From a virus, in the IMG/VR virus record IMGVR_UViG_3300016724_000085, positions 1 through 25,254 of that record: 25,254 nucleotides of DNA, one strand, 5' to 3'. The notes under the pieces were generated by a model. It did not search any database and was not told the DNA's origin. It saw nothing but the letters and a program-made list of their open reading frames with translations. The translations under genes were made by a program, and so were the position numbers. This document shows, in pieces, positions 14,405 to 22,689 of this stretch (the stretch's first letter is position 1; every line of letters starts with the position of its first letter).

Positions 14405-16228
14405 CTATTGTCTGCTGTGGATGTCGTAAAAGTATGCATATGCGCCTGGGAATGTACGACTTTCAAAAGCCTTCCATTTAGGTAAGTTACTGCCTTGGTG
14501 TATGCCACGAGGATCATTAAGAATTTCGTTGGTGAAGATTTCGTAAAGATCACTTTCGGTCATGCCTTGAGGGATCAGGACTCTGATGTCTTCAATCTCC
14601 TCAATACTGTTCGTCCCATAGACTTCGCCTGGGTATCTAACGGAACTTAACGATTCTTGAGAGACATCGAATTGTGCAGCTTTTAGTTCATCTAATTGCT
14701 CTTTATCTGAAATCAATTCGTTGGTTACGTTTTGTGCTATTTGACGGATTTCAGCTTGAGTAACAGAGCCGTCTGCCGCATACGCTTCTGCGTAAGCAAT
14801 TTGGAAGCGTTCATCAAATGCTTGCTCAATTTGGTACATTTCCTTCTTCTCATGAGGCTTCATGCTCTGAGTTAAAGCAACTGTTCCTAATGTAGACTCA
14901 ACTGCGGCCTTGCGATATTTATTGACTTCGCTGTTTGCAAGTACGGTTGCAGATTGCTGTGCAGACTGTGCAAATGACAGCAAGGTAGGAATATCTTGAG
15001 GATGTATTTTTCCTGCGTTGTTTACATTAGTAATTAACGCTAAGGCATATTCTCTAGGAGTGATGTCCTGATTCGGAGAACTTGCATATCGTAAGACCTG
15101 TGTTTGGAAGTTTGTGAGGTTTGTCTCCATCATCGGAGTCTTAAAGCCTGTCACTGTGTTTACAGTATTGAGTAACTTATAGAGGTCTTCTTTCTTACCA
15201 CCGATAGCCGCATACGCAGCCTCTTGTTGCTGAATGACAGCACGAGGGTTATTTAAATTTCCAGGATCTAACAAACCATCAAGGACTTTGTTTTCAACAT
15301 TGATCCGTTCTTCTTTCTGTTGTGCAGTAAGTTTAGCTAATCTAGCTTTCTCTGCAGCAGTTGCCTCATTCTGCAGTACCTGCTTGGCATCAATGATCTT
15401 ATCAATCTGAGTTGCTGCAAGTGGCGTACCGCCTTGTTGTAGCCTTAAAGCTACATCACCATAACGAGAATCACCTGTGGCATCCATGATGGCAATCAAT
15501 TCATCAACAATGATTTCTGTTGACTTGCCATTTCTTGTTAAGGTGTAAAAGTCATCACCTTCTTGGCTTAGGGTAGTGGCAAGGCCTTCAATCCCTAATT
15601 CATTGATCTTGTCGATTTGAGAATTTACGACATCTACATACGCTCGATCACGATCTGTGTTTAATTTCTTGTTGAGCTGTGCATGCCAAGAGACACCAGT
15701 GTTGTGTGTCCATTCACGAATTGCAGGAGACACCACATCCATAGTTAATGGATCGTCAATCTGACTAACTAACTCACTAACTTTCTCGTTAGTAATTTTG
15801 TTATAGTCATCAACATTGTCTACGAGTAAAGGCGTACCGTCTGGGTTGGTCAGTCTGCCCTCAAGCAGGTCTGAACCAAACATATTTAACTGTTGTTGGA
15901 CATACCCACGGGTACGCAGTTCTTTGTAGTGCCGAAGGAATACTTTAGATTCCTGTGCGTACTTCTCTCCGTTAGCGACAGACGCAATGTCCGAAGACAT
16001 GCCATCCATGAGGTAAGCTTTCTCTGCACGGAGCATTTCTTCTTTTCGTCTTTTCTCAGAAGTCTTACTGATAACGCCTGGGGCTACTTGGCCTAAGGCA
16101 TCAGCAATAATAGCTGCTCTAGTAGGTGTTGTATCGGGTGCTTGTGGTTGTACAAATGTATCTACCACACGCGCAGTTGGCGCGGTAGGCGCACGGGATC
16201 GCAATCCCTCAACTTGAACTCTAGCCAT
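14405..16228 (-). CDS. Internal virion protein, T7 gp15-like
   Basis: A 607-residue protein, almost wholly predicted helical, in the slot of T7 gp15 (about 747 residues). The N-terminal part has a Pro/Thr-rich stretch (RAPTAPTARVVDTFVQPQAPDT-type), followed by long charged helices (SEKRRKEEMLRAEKAYLMDG near 57-76). No enzyme motif is visible. In T7, gp15 and gp16 together form the periplasmic conduit and ratchet DNA into the cell. Same size class, same order and same neighbours support that role here. The start is backed by TAAGGA six bases before ATG. Assignment is from synteny more than sequence. Confidence 0.8.
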   Translation of the reverse strand: MARVQVEGLRSRAPTAPTARVVDTFVQPQAPDTTPTRAAIIADALGQVAPGVISKTSEKRRKEEMLRAEKAYLMDGMSSDIASVANGEKYAQESKVFLRHYKELRTRGYVQQQLNMFGSDLLEGRLTNPDGTPLLVDNVDDYNKITNEKVSELVSQIDDPLTMDVVSPAIREWTHNTGVSWHAQLNKKLNTDRDRAYVDVVNSQIDKINELGIEGLATTLSQEGDDFYTLTRNGKSTEIIVDELIAIMDATGDSRYGDVALRLQQGGTPLAATQIDKIIDAKQVLQNEATAAEKARLAKLTAQQKEERINVENKVLDGLLDPGNLNNPRAVIQQQEAAYAAIGGKKEDLYKLLNTVNTVTGFKTPMMETNLTNFQTQVLRYASSPNQDITPREYALALITNVNNAGKIHPQDIPTLLSFAQSAQQSATVLANSEVNKYRKAAVESTLGTVALTQSMKPHEKKEMYQIEQAFDERFQIAYAEAYAADGSVTQAEIRQIAQNVTNELISDKEQLDELKAAQFDVSQESLSSVRYPGEVYGTNSIEEIEDIRVLIPQGMTESDLYEIFTNEILNDPRGIHQGSNLPKWKAFESRTFPGAYAYFYDIHSRQ

Positions 16229-16237
16229 TTTGATTCC

Positions 16238-16765
16238 TTATGTACTAAAGATACCTAGATCCTCGTTGGCACTGTAATAAGTACCTGCGGAGGCAATTGA
16301 ATTACCCGCAATGATTCCTAAGGTGTCAGCAGGGGTTCCCATCTTGACACTGTTAATTCTGCTTTGAGCTTCTGCATTGTACGCCTCAGCGTCCATGTCA
16401 TTCTGTGCCAGAATCCCAGTAATCTCAGAGTTAATTGAAGTCTCGTTACGAAGTTGTTTGCCTTCAGTCTGCCTCAGCAGGGCAATCACAGAGTTACCGG
16501 ATACGCCTGCTTCCCCTGCAGCTACATACTGCTTAGAGGCCACTTCAAGGGCTTGTATCTGTGCTTCTCGTTTCTCTTCGCTTAGTCGTTCAACTTCTTG
16601 GTTAGCTCTAAGGTTTGCTTGATTAACTTTAAGATCACGGGCTTGAACAGCATTGTTCCTATTTGCATAGAAGTGTGCTGTTTGCGCTGATGCTGCATCG
16701 TTCTGCGCTTTGATTTCCATCGCAGATTTAGCCGCAGTTAGCGCGATAGTGACTGGATCACACAT
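16238..16765 (-). CDS. Internal virion protein, T7 gp14-like
   Basis: A 175-residue protein (T7 gp14 is about 196). It begins MCDPVTIALTAAKSAMEIKA, a start often seen in T7-type gp14 proteins. The middle is helical and coiled-coil-like (VNQANLRANQEVERLSEEKR), followed by ASKQYVAAGEAGVSGNSV. A C-terminal Gly/Ala region (TLGIIAGNSIASAGTYY) could be membrane-interacting. In T7, gp14 forms the outer-membrane part of the ejection channel. It lies directly after the gp13-like gene and ahead of the gp15-like gene, keeping T7 order. Confidence 0.85.
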   Translation of the reverse strand: MCDPVTIALTAAKSAMEIKAQNDAASAQTAHFYANRNNAVQARDLKVNQANLRANQEVERLSEEKREAQIQALEVASKQYVAAGEAGVSGNSVIALLRQTEGKQLRNETSINSEITGILAQNDMDAEAYNAEAQSRINSVKMGTPADTLGIIAGNSIASAGTYYSANEDLGIFST

Positions 16766-16766
16766 T

Positions 16767-17231
16767 TTAAGCCTCTATCCTTACAAACTCGTAGAAGGGA
16801 ATACGGCCTTTACCGTACTCATCAATTAGATTTATAAACGTGAATCCTAAATAACTTAGCCATCGCATAGCGAGACGGTTTCTGGCATCCACATAGTTCC
16901 GAAGTATTGGGTACTTCTTATTGATTCCTTTGACCCACTCCAAACTCTGTGGGATAAATTCTTTGCTTACTTCTGGTAAGCGGTCTGACGCAAGAAGCCA
17001 CGGACACCCAACTATTGGGTCTTCTGTAGGAGTAACTCCGAAGAGTCCTATCACTTCCTCATCTCCTGCGATGATCGCGTAGACTTCATCACTGAGTTGC
17101 ATTGAGAACAGGAGAGCCTCCAAAGGTTCTAGCCCAGAGGAGGCTTTGACTTCTGCTACGTCCTGCTTACGCATCTTAGGTGCAAGAATATGTGCATCTG
17201 CATCGCAAGCCTTTCTGTAGTAGGGTGTCAT
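16767..17231 (-). CDS. T7 gp13-like / GNAT-fold protein
   Basis: A 154-residue protein (T7 gp13 is about 138) between tail tube B and the gp14-like gene, as in T7. The sequence shows GNAT-like elements: EVYAIIAGDEEVIGLFGV as the central strands, and NYVDARNRLAMRWLSYLGFTFI as the typical C-terminal helix and strand. In T7, gp13 is needed for virion maturation, and no enzymatic activity is established. A true acetyltransferase is possible but not shown, as no clear acetyl-CoA loop (Q/RxxGxG/A) is visible. The ATG at 17231 overlaps the tail tube stop as TAATG, with GGAG about eight bases ahead. A longer frame from 17291 would lie inside the upstream gene. Confidence 0.85.
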   Translation of the reverse strand: MTPYYRKACDADAHILAPKMRKQDVAEVKASSGLEPLEALLFSMQLSDEVYAIIAGDEEVIGLFGVTPTEDPIVGCPWLLASDRLPEVSKEFIPQSLEWVKGINKKYPILRNYVDARNRLAMRWLSYLGFTFINLIDEYGKGRIPFYEFVRIEA

Positions 17232-19570
17232 TACAATCTCCGTGATCTCATTACAAAGAAGCCTTCCCATTCCGCACTCTGGAAAGAGCAAGGTAAGTGA
17301 CTATCACTAACTAGCTCGATATTGACTTCTTGAGCATTGGAATTAACACCGAAGCGGAAAGTTCCGTTTTCAATAGCTACTTGCCCAAGGATGTTTGCGG
17401 AAGAGCCCACGAGTCGCCCAGTAAACTTAGATGTCTTTTTTGGCCGTGCTGTGGGAGTGACTTCTGTCTGGAAGAAACCAGTGTCACTGTAGACTACGTT
17501 CCAGTTACGGATCTGTAGTCGTCCTGTGGTCATGGGTTCATTGTTGTTTTTCAGTACCTGCTCAGAAAACCTGTACCGGAATGTATAGGGAACACCTGCG
17601 TAAACAGTAAGCCCTGATGAAAGTGCATTGGATACCCCACTGTCCGAAATGAGCCTTCCAGTGTGGGTAACGTATACTATGTTATCCGCAGTGTAGGGGA
17701 CTGTTGTAGTACCACCTGAGGTCAACTTAACCCGTCTATCGAGGTTGATGCCATGTCCTGCAGTCGTTACCTCAGTCGCATCATCTTCTGACAAGTTGAT
17801 ACGCTCAAGGAACACTTCTGTTCCGTACTTAACAAGGACAAAGATTTCTGACTTGTTGAAGGATACGTTTAGGACATCACCTGACATCACCCACCGTGAC
17901 CATGAGGACTGAAGCTTCTCGTTGCCTTGCCAATAGAATCGGTAGACATACATAGCTGTAGGGTCATCAGCAGACAGACAGATCAACATATCTTCGTTAG
18001 ACGAAGCTTCCATCTTCTTGATTTCACCAAGCAGGAAAGCAGGAACGTGAGCAGTAATATCTGCTGCATCATCAACCTCAGTATCAAGGTCAACGAAGTA
18101 TTCACGGACACCTGAGTATTTCCCACGCTTTGTTCCGAAGAAGACGTACCTTCCTGCACCTACTGGCTTCGCACGCAAGGACGCTTCAAATTGAGTTGTT
18201 ACATCAATCGAGACAGTCTCAGGGGTAAGGAGGTCTGTTGCATCTAGTCGGAACTGAGTCAGATCAGAGAAGAGTAGCAATGACTCTGTGAACGGGACTG
18301 CGTGCTTCAATAAAGACACTTTGTTGTTGGATACAGCAACGTCAATAGGATCAGAGTCTAGAAGTGTCAGAGTAGTACGTTGGAAGAAGTTAAACTCTTC
18401 AAACTGACCTGCCTCAGAAAAGATAACATTCTCATCCGCCAGTACGCCTAAGCGATTACGGTGGAAGAAAATATCAGCTAACTTAAAGTCCACAAAAGAA
18501 GGGAAGGGATTAGTATCTTCATCACCTACTCTGCGGGGTGCGTAAGTAGCTTGTTGGAAATCGAAGTCACCGTCAGACCTACGGACTAACTGATGGGGCA
18601 TAGTGGTCACATCAAGCTCAGTTTCAATATTTGGCTTAATAGTTTCCTTCCATACCTGACCACCGTTGTCGTCAATCTGGAGTTCTACATAGTAGTCATC
18701 TTGACCTTTGTCGTTATCACCAACAACGCCAATAACAAACCCTTCAGGGCCACTTGGTGGTAGGTCATCAAAGTCTGCGGTCTGGTTCTTGAACGCAAGC
18801 AGGTGCTGATTACCACGGGAGTCTTCTACCTCGATGTCAAAGTCGTTGCCATCAGTTGATTGGTAGTACAGTACGTTTCCGTATTCTGTGACTGACATGC
18901 CTGGGATTGAACCTGCACCAACGCTACCGTAGTAAGTAGATTCAGTTGCAGAGAAATAATTCAAGTTACGAGCAATACGGTCAGTCTGGATTGAGCGTTC
19001 AGCATCAGAGGTGAGAGTTGTTGTGTCTTGTGTACTGGACATAGTCTCAATAGACCGTGTGTACACTGTACCTCCTTTCGTAATCCGAACGGTGTACTGA
19101 CAACGATAATCACCTTGCTTCACATAGACGAGAGCTTCATTAGGACGACTAGAGGAAACTGTAGTGTCTTTAGCAACTGTAGTGTTCTTGTTGAGAATGA
19201 ACGTGTAGTCAGCAACGGTTGTCGCTGCAACTTCCTGAGATGGGTCTGTTAGACCTGACAGATAAGAAGCAGAACCATAAACGGTCTTTGCTACGCCATC
19301 CTTATCGTACACATACACATTGTCTGTCGTAACAATCAAGGTGTAGAACTCATTCTCATCTCTACGGATAGTGTGAATAAACGCATTAGCCGCACCATTG
19401 ATATTACCTAGTGAGGCAACAAATTCGGTAGGAGGTCTTTTCGATAGACCTGTAACAACTGAGGATAATCCATTCTCTTGGAGTTCAGCCTGCGTCTTCA
19501 GTCGGAGTGATGGAGGTTGCTGACTGACCCCGTTAATTAGGTTAGGGATAGACGCACTGACTAGAGCCAT
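17231..19570 (-). CDS. Tail tubular protein B / nozzle (T7 gp12-like)
   Basis: A 779-residue protein (T7 gp12 is about 794). It forms the nozzle of the short tail below the gp11 ring and carries the fibres. The N-terminal motif SIPNLINGVSQQPPSLRL (7-24) is highly typical of this family. Further typical parts are FVDFKLADIFFHRNRLGVLADENVIFSE in the middle and a C-terminal beta region with RLQIRNWNVVYSDTGFF. Its start overlaps the tail tube A stop as TAATG, with AGAGGA about seven bases ahead. No insertion or truncation is apparent. Confidence 0.96.
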   Translation of the reverse strand: MALVSASIPNLINGVSQQPPSLRLKTQAELQENGLSSVVTGLSKRPPTEFVASLGNINGAANAFIHTIRRDENEFYTLIVTTDNVYVYDKDGVAKTVYGSASYLSGLTDPSQEVAATTVADYTFILNKNTTVAKDTTVSSSRPNEALVYVKQGDYRCQYTVRITKGGTVYTRSIETMSSTQDTTTLTSDAERSIQTDRIARNLNYFSATESTYYGSVGAGSIPGMSVTEYGNVLYYQSTDGNDFDIEVEDSRGNQHLLAFKNQTADFDDLPPSGPEGFVIGVVGDNDKGQDDYYVELQIDDNGGQVWKETIKPNIETELDVTTMPHQLVRRSDGDFDFQQATYAPRRVGDEDTNPFPSFVDFKLADIFFHRNRLGVLADENVIFSEAGQFEEFNFFQRTTLTLLDSDPIDVAVSNNKVSLLKHAVPFTESLLLFSDLTQFRLDATDLLTPETVSIDVTTQFEASLRAKPVGAGRYVFFGTKRGKYSGVREYFVDLDTEVDDAADITAHVPAFLLGEIKKMEASSNEDMLICLSADDPTAMYVYRFYWQGNEKLQSSWSRWVMSGDVLNVSFNKSEIFVLVKYGTEVFLERINLSEDDATEVTTAGHGINLDRRVKLTSGGTTTVPYTADNIVYVTHTGRLISDSGVSNALSSGLTVYAGVPYTFRYRFSEQVLKNNNEPMTTGRLQIRNWNVVYSDTGFFQTEVTPTARPKKTSKFTGRLVGSSANILGQVAIENGTFRFGVNSNAQEVNIELVSDSHLPCSFQSAEWEGFFVMRSRRL

Positions 19571-20187
19571 TAGTAAATCCTCTTTCCTGACACGCGATCC
19601 ACAACAGCGAATACGTCATAATTGTTCAGGATGTTAAAATCAGAGGTATCCCCTTCTGTTTCTTTCAGCTCGTAATATGCACGCGCTTCATCCTGTTCTT
19701 GGAAACCGTGTAGTGTTTGAGAACCGACAACACGATCTTGGAATGTTCTGCCTGCTTTAATAGTGATGTATCGCTTGGCTACTTCAGGTAACTCTTCAAA
19801 ATCCAACCCAACAACGATGTCTAGTTCTACAGACTTAGCAATGTTGTATGTGTGGTTTGTTTTGTCATACATCCTCGTACCTCGTTGCACGAGATCAAGA
19901 GGCAGTCCTGTACTTGACTGGCGGTTGATGCTATCTGCATCTAAGTTCGCGTCAGCTTTCAGGAGGTTGGTTGGAAGAATAATCTCCCCACTCAAATTTG
20001 GAGTAAACCGTACTTTTAATTCACGGTTAAAATGCCACGCTTCTGATTGCACTGCGCGTGACGTAGCTTCAAGGATCGTTTCTGCTAACTCTGCGTCCAC
20101 TAAGCCAGACGACAGGCTGTTCACAGGGCTTTCCCCGATAGTTGACAGCATAATGTTTACTGCCTCTAACTTTGTGGTTGGTGTCAT
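19570..20187 (-). CDS. Tail tubular protein A / adaptor (T7 gp11-like)
   Basis: A 205-residue protein (T7 gp11 is about 196). It forms the ring that joins portal and nozzle. The N-terminal pattern LEAVNIMLSTIGESPVNSL is the family hallmark. RFTPNLSGEIILPTNLLKAD in the middle and a C-terminal helical region (EVAKRYITIKAGRTFQDRV) also fit. The ATG overlaps the upstream stop as ATGA, and AAGGA lies about six bases before it. The order capsid, two small genes, tail tube A, tail tube B follows T7, except for the two small genes. Confidence 0.95.
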   Translation of the reverse strand: MTPTTKLEAVNIMLSTIGESPVNSLSSGLVDAELAETILEATSRAVQSEAWHFNRELKVRFTPNLSGEIILPTNLLKADANLDADSINRQSSTGLPLDLVQRGTRMYDKTNHTYNIAKSVELDIVVGLDFEELPEVAKRYITIKAGRTFQDRVVGSQTLHGFQEQDEARAYYELKETEGDTSDFNILNNYDVFAVVDRVSGKRIY

Positions 20188-20477
20188 GCTGTATCCTTGT
20201 TCTTGTTTCTGCGTGAAATAGACGCAGCCTTCTGTTTAGCATCTGCTTTAGAACTCGCACCCCATGCACGCAGTGCTAGTAATAATCGAGTAGGCTTACC
20301 ATCAGAGCCACGCTCTGCACCGTTCATGTTGCCCATCCGAGCAAGAAAGGAAGACCTACGAGGGTTGTCGCCAGACTTCACTGGACTTTTGAGGTTTGCC
20401 CCTTCCGTCCTTTTGTAATAGTCACGACCTTTTTGATTTAAGCCACCACTAGGGTTTTCATGTTCTTTCCGTGGCAT
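20184..20477 (-). CDS. Basic small phage protein (DUF6321-like)
   Basis: A 97-residue, strongly basic protein with motifs NPSGGLNQKGRDYYKRTEGANL, GDNPRRSSFLARMGNM, KPTRLLLALRAWGASSKADA and ISRRNKNK. This plan is widespread in phages of marine and freshwater bacteria; I recall it as DUF6321-like. Its function is unknown. The basic, Arg/Lys-rich character suggests nucleic-acid binding or a virion-internal role. It begins three bases after the stop of the 51-residue gene and ends in an ATGA overlap with tail tube A. No strong Shine-Dalgarno site is seen, so coupling to the upstream gene is likely. Confidence 0.88.
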   Translation of the reverse strand: MPRKEHENPSGGLNQKGRDYYKRTEGANLKSPVKSGDNPRRSSFLARMGNMNGAERGSDGKPTRLLLALRAWGASSKADAKQKAASISRRNKNKDTA

Positions 20478-20480
20478 GGC

Positions 20481-20636
20481 TTAGTTCTTCTTTTTGTACT
20501 TAGCTGTCTTAGCAGCTTGCTTAAAATTAGTAGCTGAGGGCGCACCTGAATCCCCAGGGCTTCTCATTTTTTCACCCGAACCTGAAGCAATGCGCTTACG
20601 TTTGGCGTGAATGTTTGCGTATAGGCCTTTAGACAT
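20481..20636 (-). CDS. 51-residue basic phage protein
   Basis: The minus-strand frame begins ATGTCTAAAGGCCTATACGC and encodes 51 residues: MSKGLYANIHAKRKRIASGS, then EKMR, SPGDSGAPSATNF, and a Lys-rich tail ending YKKKN. It is very basic and probably partly disordered. Very similar short proteins (MSKGLYANIHAKRKRI...GSGEKMR) are common in phages, usually beside the 97-residue basic family found next to it here. AAGGA sits six bases ahead of ATG. It is the first gene after the terminator that follows the capsid gene. Its role is unknown. Confidence 0.9.
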   Translation of the reverse strand: MSKGLYANIHAKRKRIASGSGEKMRSPGDSGAPSATNFKQAAKTAKYKKKN

Positions 20637-20650
20637 TTGAGTTCCTTAAC

Positions 20651-20676
20651 AAAAAAGGGAGACCCGTAGGCCTCCC
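20651..20676 (-). terminator. Rho-independent terminator after the capsid gene
   Basis: On the minus strand GGGAGGCC pairs with GGTCTCCC (8 base pairs with one G-U) around a TACG tetraloop, a very stable type of loop, and six Ts follow at once. It starts 11 bases past the capsid stop codon. T7 has its main terminator at the same place, after gene 10, where partial read-through sets capsid far above tail protein levels. Confidence 0.9.
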
Positions 20677-20686
20677 CTGTGTTTGC

Positions 20687-21703
20687 TTATGCAGCGTTCA
20701 ATGTGATCGCGCAAGCAGGACGAAGGATGTTATGACCCATCGCGTACTTAGCTACCATCAGGTTGCCCTGACGCTCGATCTGGTACTCAGACTCAACACC
20801 TAAGTCGAGAAGCTTCACTGTCGCAGCAGCGTCTTGAGTGAAGACAAGACCACGAACTGCTGAGTAATCAGCTTTGTAAGCACCTACGTTAGTCAAAGGA
20901 TCAGGCGTTGCACTTGTAGTTGACTCATCAGTAGTTGGGATGTGGTTAGACATAACAACACGCGCACCACCAATCATAGGAGCTGCACCAGTTGCAATAG
21001 AACCAGAACCACCTACGTCACGGTTCATGTACGCTAAAGTATTGACGTTAGCGTCTGCACCGAACAATGCGTAATACTGCTGTGGAGGAAGAACAACGAT
21101 CTTCTCCTGAGTGATGTCTTTCTTGTCGAACTCTTCAAGTGCGTCATAGATAGCCTTAGCAATCTTAGCACCGTCTAAAGCGTCTGCAGTCAACGTACCG
21201 ATAGTGACGTTGGTTGTGTAGACTTCGTCACCGAAAGACGCACCGAACTGAGCAGCAGCGGCAGTTGCATCAGTGATAGAAGCAGCCTTCGCAATGATGC
21301 GTGCTACGTTCTTGTCTGATGCGTTAGCAAGTGCATAACCCATTTCACGAGTGTAGATAGAACGCACATCGTAGTGGTTCATTGCTTCGTCAATGTTTGA
21401 GATGAAAGTTGAAGAGATCAACAAGTCATCAACAGTGACTACACGCTCTGCGTGCTTGATCTTGTCAGCTTCGATCAACTGCCCAGGAGTGTGGTACTTA
21501 GCCACAGAAACGCCCGTCAATGGGAACTGTGCTGACTTACCGTTCTGGATAGTACGAACACGGTGAAGTGGCATGAAGATGTTACGCTCTTCAAATGCTG
21601 AAAGAACTTCTCCCGCATATAAACGTAAAAAAAGGGCGCGAGCGTCACCGCTTGCGTTTACTTGACCGAGACGAGACACGGCCTGATCTGTTGGAAATGC
21701 CAT
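20687..21703 (-). CDS. Major capsid protein (T7 gp10-like)
   Basis: A 338-residue HK97-fold capsid protein (T7 gp10A is about 345). The N-terminal arm DQAVSRLGQVNASGDARALF, then LRLYAGEVLSAFEERNIF, and a strand region with RTIQNGKSAQFP are typical of the T7 type. The middle contains ITQEKIVVLPPQQYYALFG and the C-terminus IERQGNLMVAKYAMGHNILRP. AGAGGT lies about eight bases before ATG. Codon use looks clean and repetitive, as expected for the most highly made protein. It is set off from neighbours by a 215-base gap upstream and a terminator on each side. No frameshifted longer form like T7 10B is evident. Confidence 0.96.
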   Translation of the reverse strand: MAFPTDQAVSRLGQVNASGDARALFLRLYAGEVLSAFEERNIFMPLHRVRTIQNGKSAQFPLTGVSVAKYHTPGQLIEADKIKHAERVVTVDDLLISSTFISNIDEAMNHYDVRSIYTREMGYALANASDKNVARIIAKAASITDATAAAAQFGASFGDEVYTTNVTIGTLTADALDGAKIAKAIYDALEEFDKKDITQEKIVVLPPQQYYALFGADANVNTLAYMNRDVGGSGSIATGAAPMIGGARVVMSNHIPTTDESTTSATPDPLTNVGAYKADYSAVRGLVFTQDAAATVKLLDLGVESEYQIERQGNLMVAKYAMGHNILRPACAITLNAA

Positions 21704-21876
21704 TTGGATTTACCTCTTAGTAATGAATGGTTGAGTTTTTGTTCCTACTCAGCCGCGCACTACATCCTTTCTCTCAGGTTGTCTCCCGCAGGAGGCCAGA
21801 AGTAATCGTTTGTAATGGTTTGCTTTTTGGTTTACGCTTGACTAGCAAGCTATTATTGAAGCCTTTTGTGGCTTAT
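21704..21876 (-). promoter_or_regulatory. Leader/promoter region of the capsid gene
   Basis: This is the longest gap inside the structural block. It lies between a terminator and the capsid ATG, so the capsid message must start here or read through. No T7, T3 or SP6 promoter consensus is visible, and no clear sigma-70 site. Small hairpins are possible: AAGCC/GGCTT at 21860-21875 and CTCC/GGAG at 21783-21794. The capsid Shine-Dalgarno (AGAGGT, near 21711-21717) closes it. A promoter here is inferred from position. Confidence 0.45.
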
Positions 21877-21903
21877 AAAAAAGCCCTAACATAACGCTAG
21901 GGC
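21877..21903 (-). terminator. Rho-independent terminator after the scaffold gene
   Basis: On the minus strand GCCCTAGC pairs with GTTAGGGC (8 base pairs with one G-U) around a GTTAT loop, followed by six Ts. It begins about 16 bases past the scaffold stop. It would reduce read-through from the portal and scaffold genes into the capsid gene. Confidence 0.85.
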
Positions 21904-21918
21904 ATATAAAGGAGACAG

Positions 21919-22689
21919 TTAGAACACGTTAGACCGAGCTAATTTCTCAGCTACAGTCTGACGATAAGCGGGGTCATTGTGGTATCTGGGGTCACGCATA
22001 GCGGCTGTCAGTTCTGCCGCACTATTAAACGCCCCGCTTGAAGTAGGTGCTACTTCACCTTTTACAAGCTTTGGAGCTGATCCTGCTTCAGAGCGATACC
22101 GTGCATATAAACCCTGCACTGCGAAGCTAACAATGTTAGCGTCTCCTGTCTCAATTGCTTGGTTGAACGCTTCAACCTCTGCGGGTGGAAGTGATTGAGC
22201 TGCCCACTGAACCATGCCAGTGTATTGCTCTTGTCCACCAACTGTCTGATAGACAGATTGTGTCATGTCTTGGGCAATTGCTTCCTGCCCTGCAATCCAT
22301 GAATCTACAAGAGTTTTAGAGAACCCTGATTCTTCCAAAGCTTTGTATGCTTCTTCAGAGAGTCCACCATTCTCATTGTATTCCTGTTGAAAGACATCAA
22401 AGTCTAAACCTGCTTTATCCAACACATCGACTACCTCAGTAGCATCTGCATCGGGAGTAGGTTCTTCTTCAGCTTCCTTAGGAGTTTCTTCCTGATTTGA
22501 TCCTAGCTTCTTTTCTAGCTCTGAATAAGCTTGAGCCATGTCTTCGACAGACTTAAACTTTTCAGGCAGCCAGTCAGGGCGTGAAGGGTCATTAGCCTGT
22601 TCTAGTTGCTCTGCCTTAGCGAGCATAGCTTCGTTATGACCCTCAGGTGCATCAGGTGTTTCGTTAAACGTGTTCAGTTCTTCTGCCAT
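21919..22689 (-). CDS. Scaffolding protein (T7 gp9-like)
   Basis: A 256-residue, acidic, helix-rich protein (T7 gp9 is about 307) between portal and capsid, as in T7. A disordered Glu/Pro/Ala region (EETPKEAEEEPTPDADATE, about 66-84) follows the N-terminal part. The C-terminus (AELTAAMRDPRYHNDPAYRQ, then KLARSNVF) is the conserved tail that in this family contacts the capsid protein. It guides procapsid assembly and then leaves. The ATG overlaps the portal stop as TAATG. Confidence 0.92.
   Translation of the reverse strand: MAEELNTFNETPDAPEGHNEAMLAKAEQLEQANDPSRPDWLPEKFKSVEDMAQAYSELEKKLGSNQEETPKEAEEEPTPDADATEVVDVLDKAGLDFDVFQQEYNENGGLSEEAYKALEESGFSKTLVDSWIAGQEAIAQDMTQSVYQTVGGQEQYTGMVQWAAQSLPPAEVEAFNQAIETGDANIVSFAVQGLYARYRSEAGSAPKLVKGEVAPTSSGAFNSAAELTAAMRDPRYHNDPAYRQTVAEKLARSNVF

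Noticed and set aside
17231-17291. Longer start for the gp13-like protein
   Set aside because: The extra 20 residues lie inside the tail tube B gene, and the inner ATG has a good ribosome binding site and TAATG coupling.
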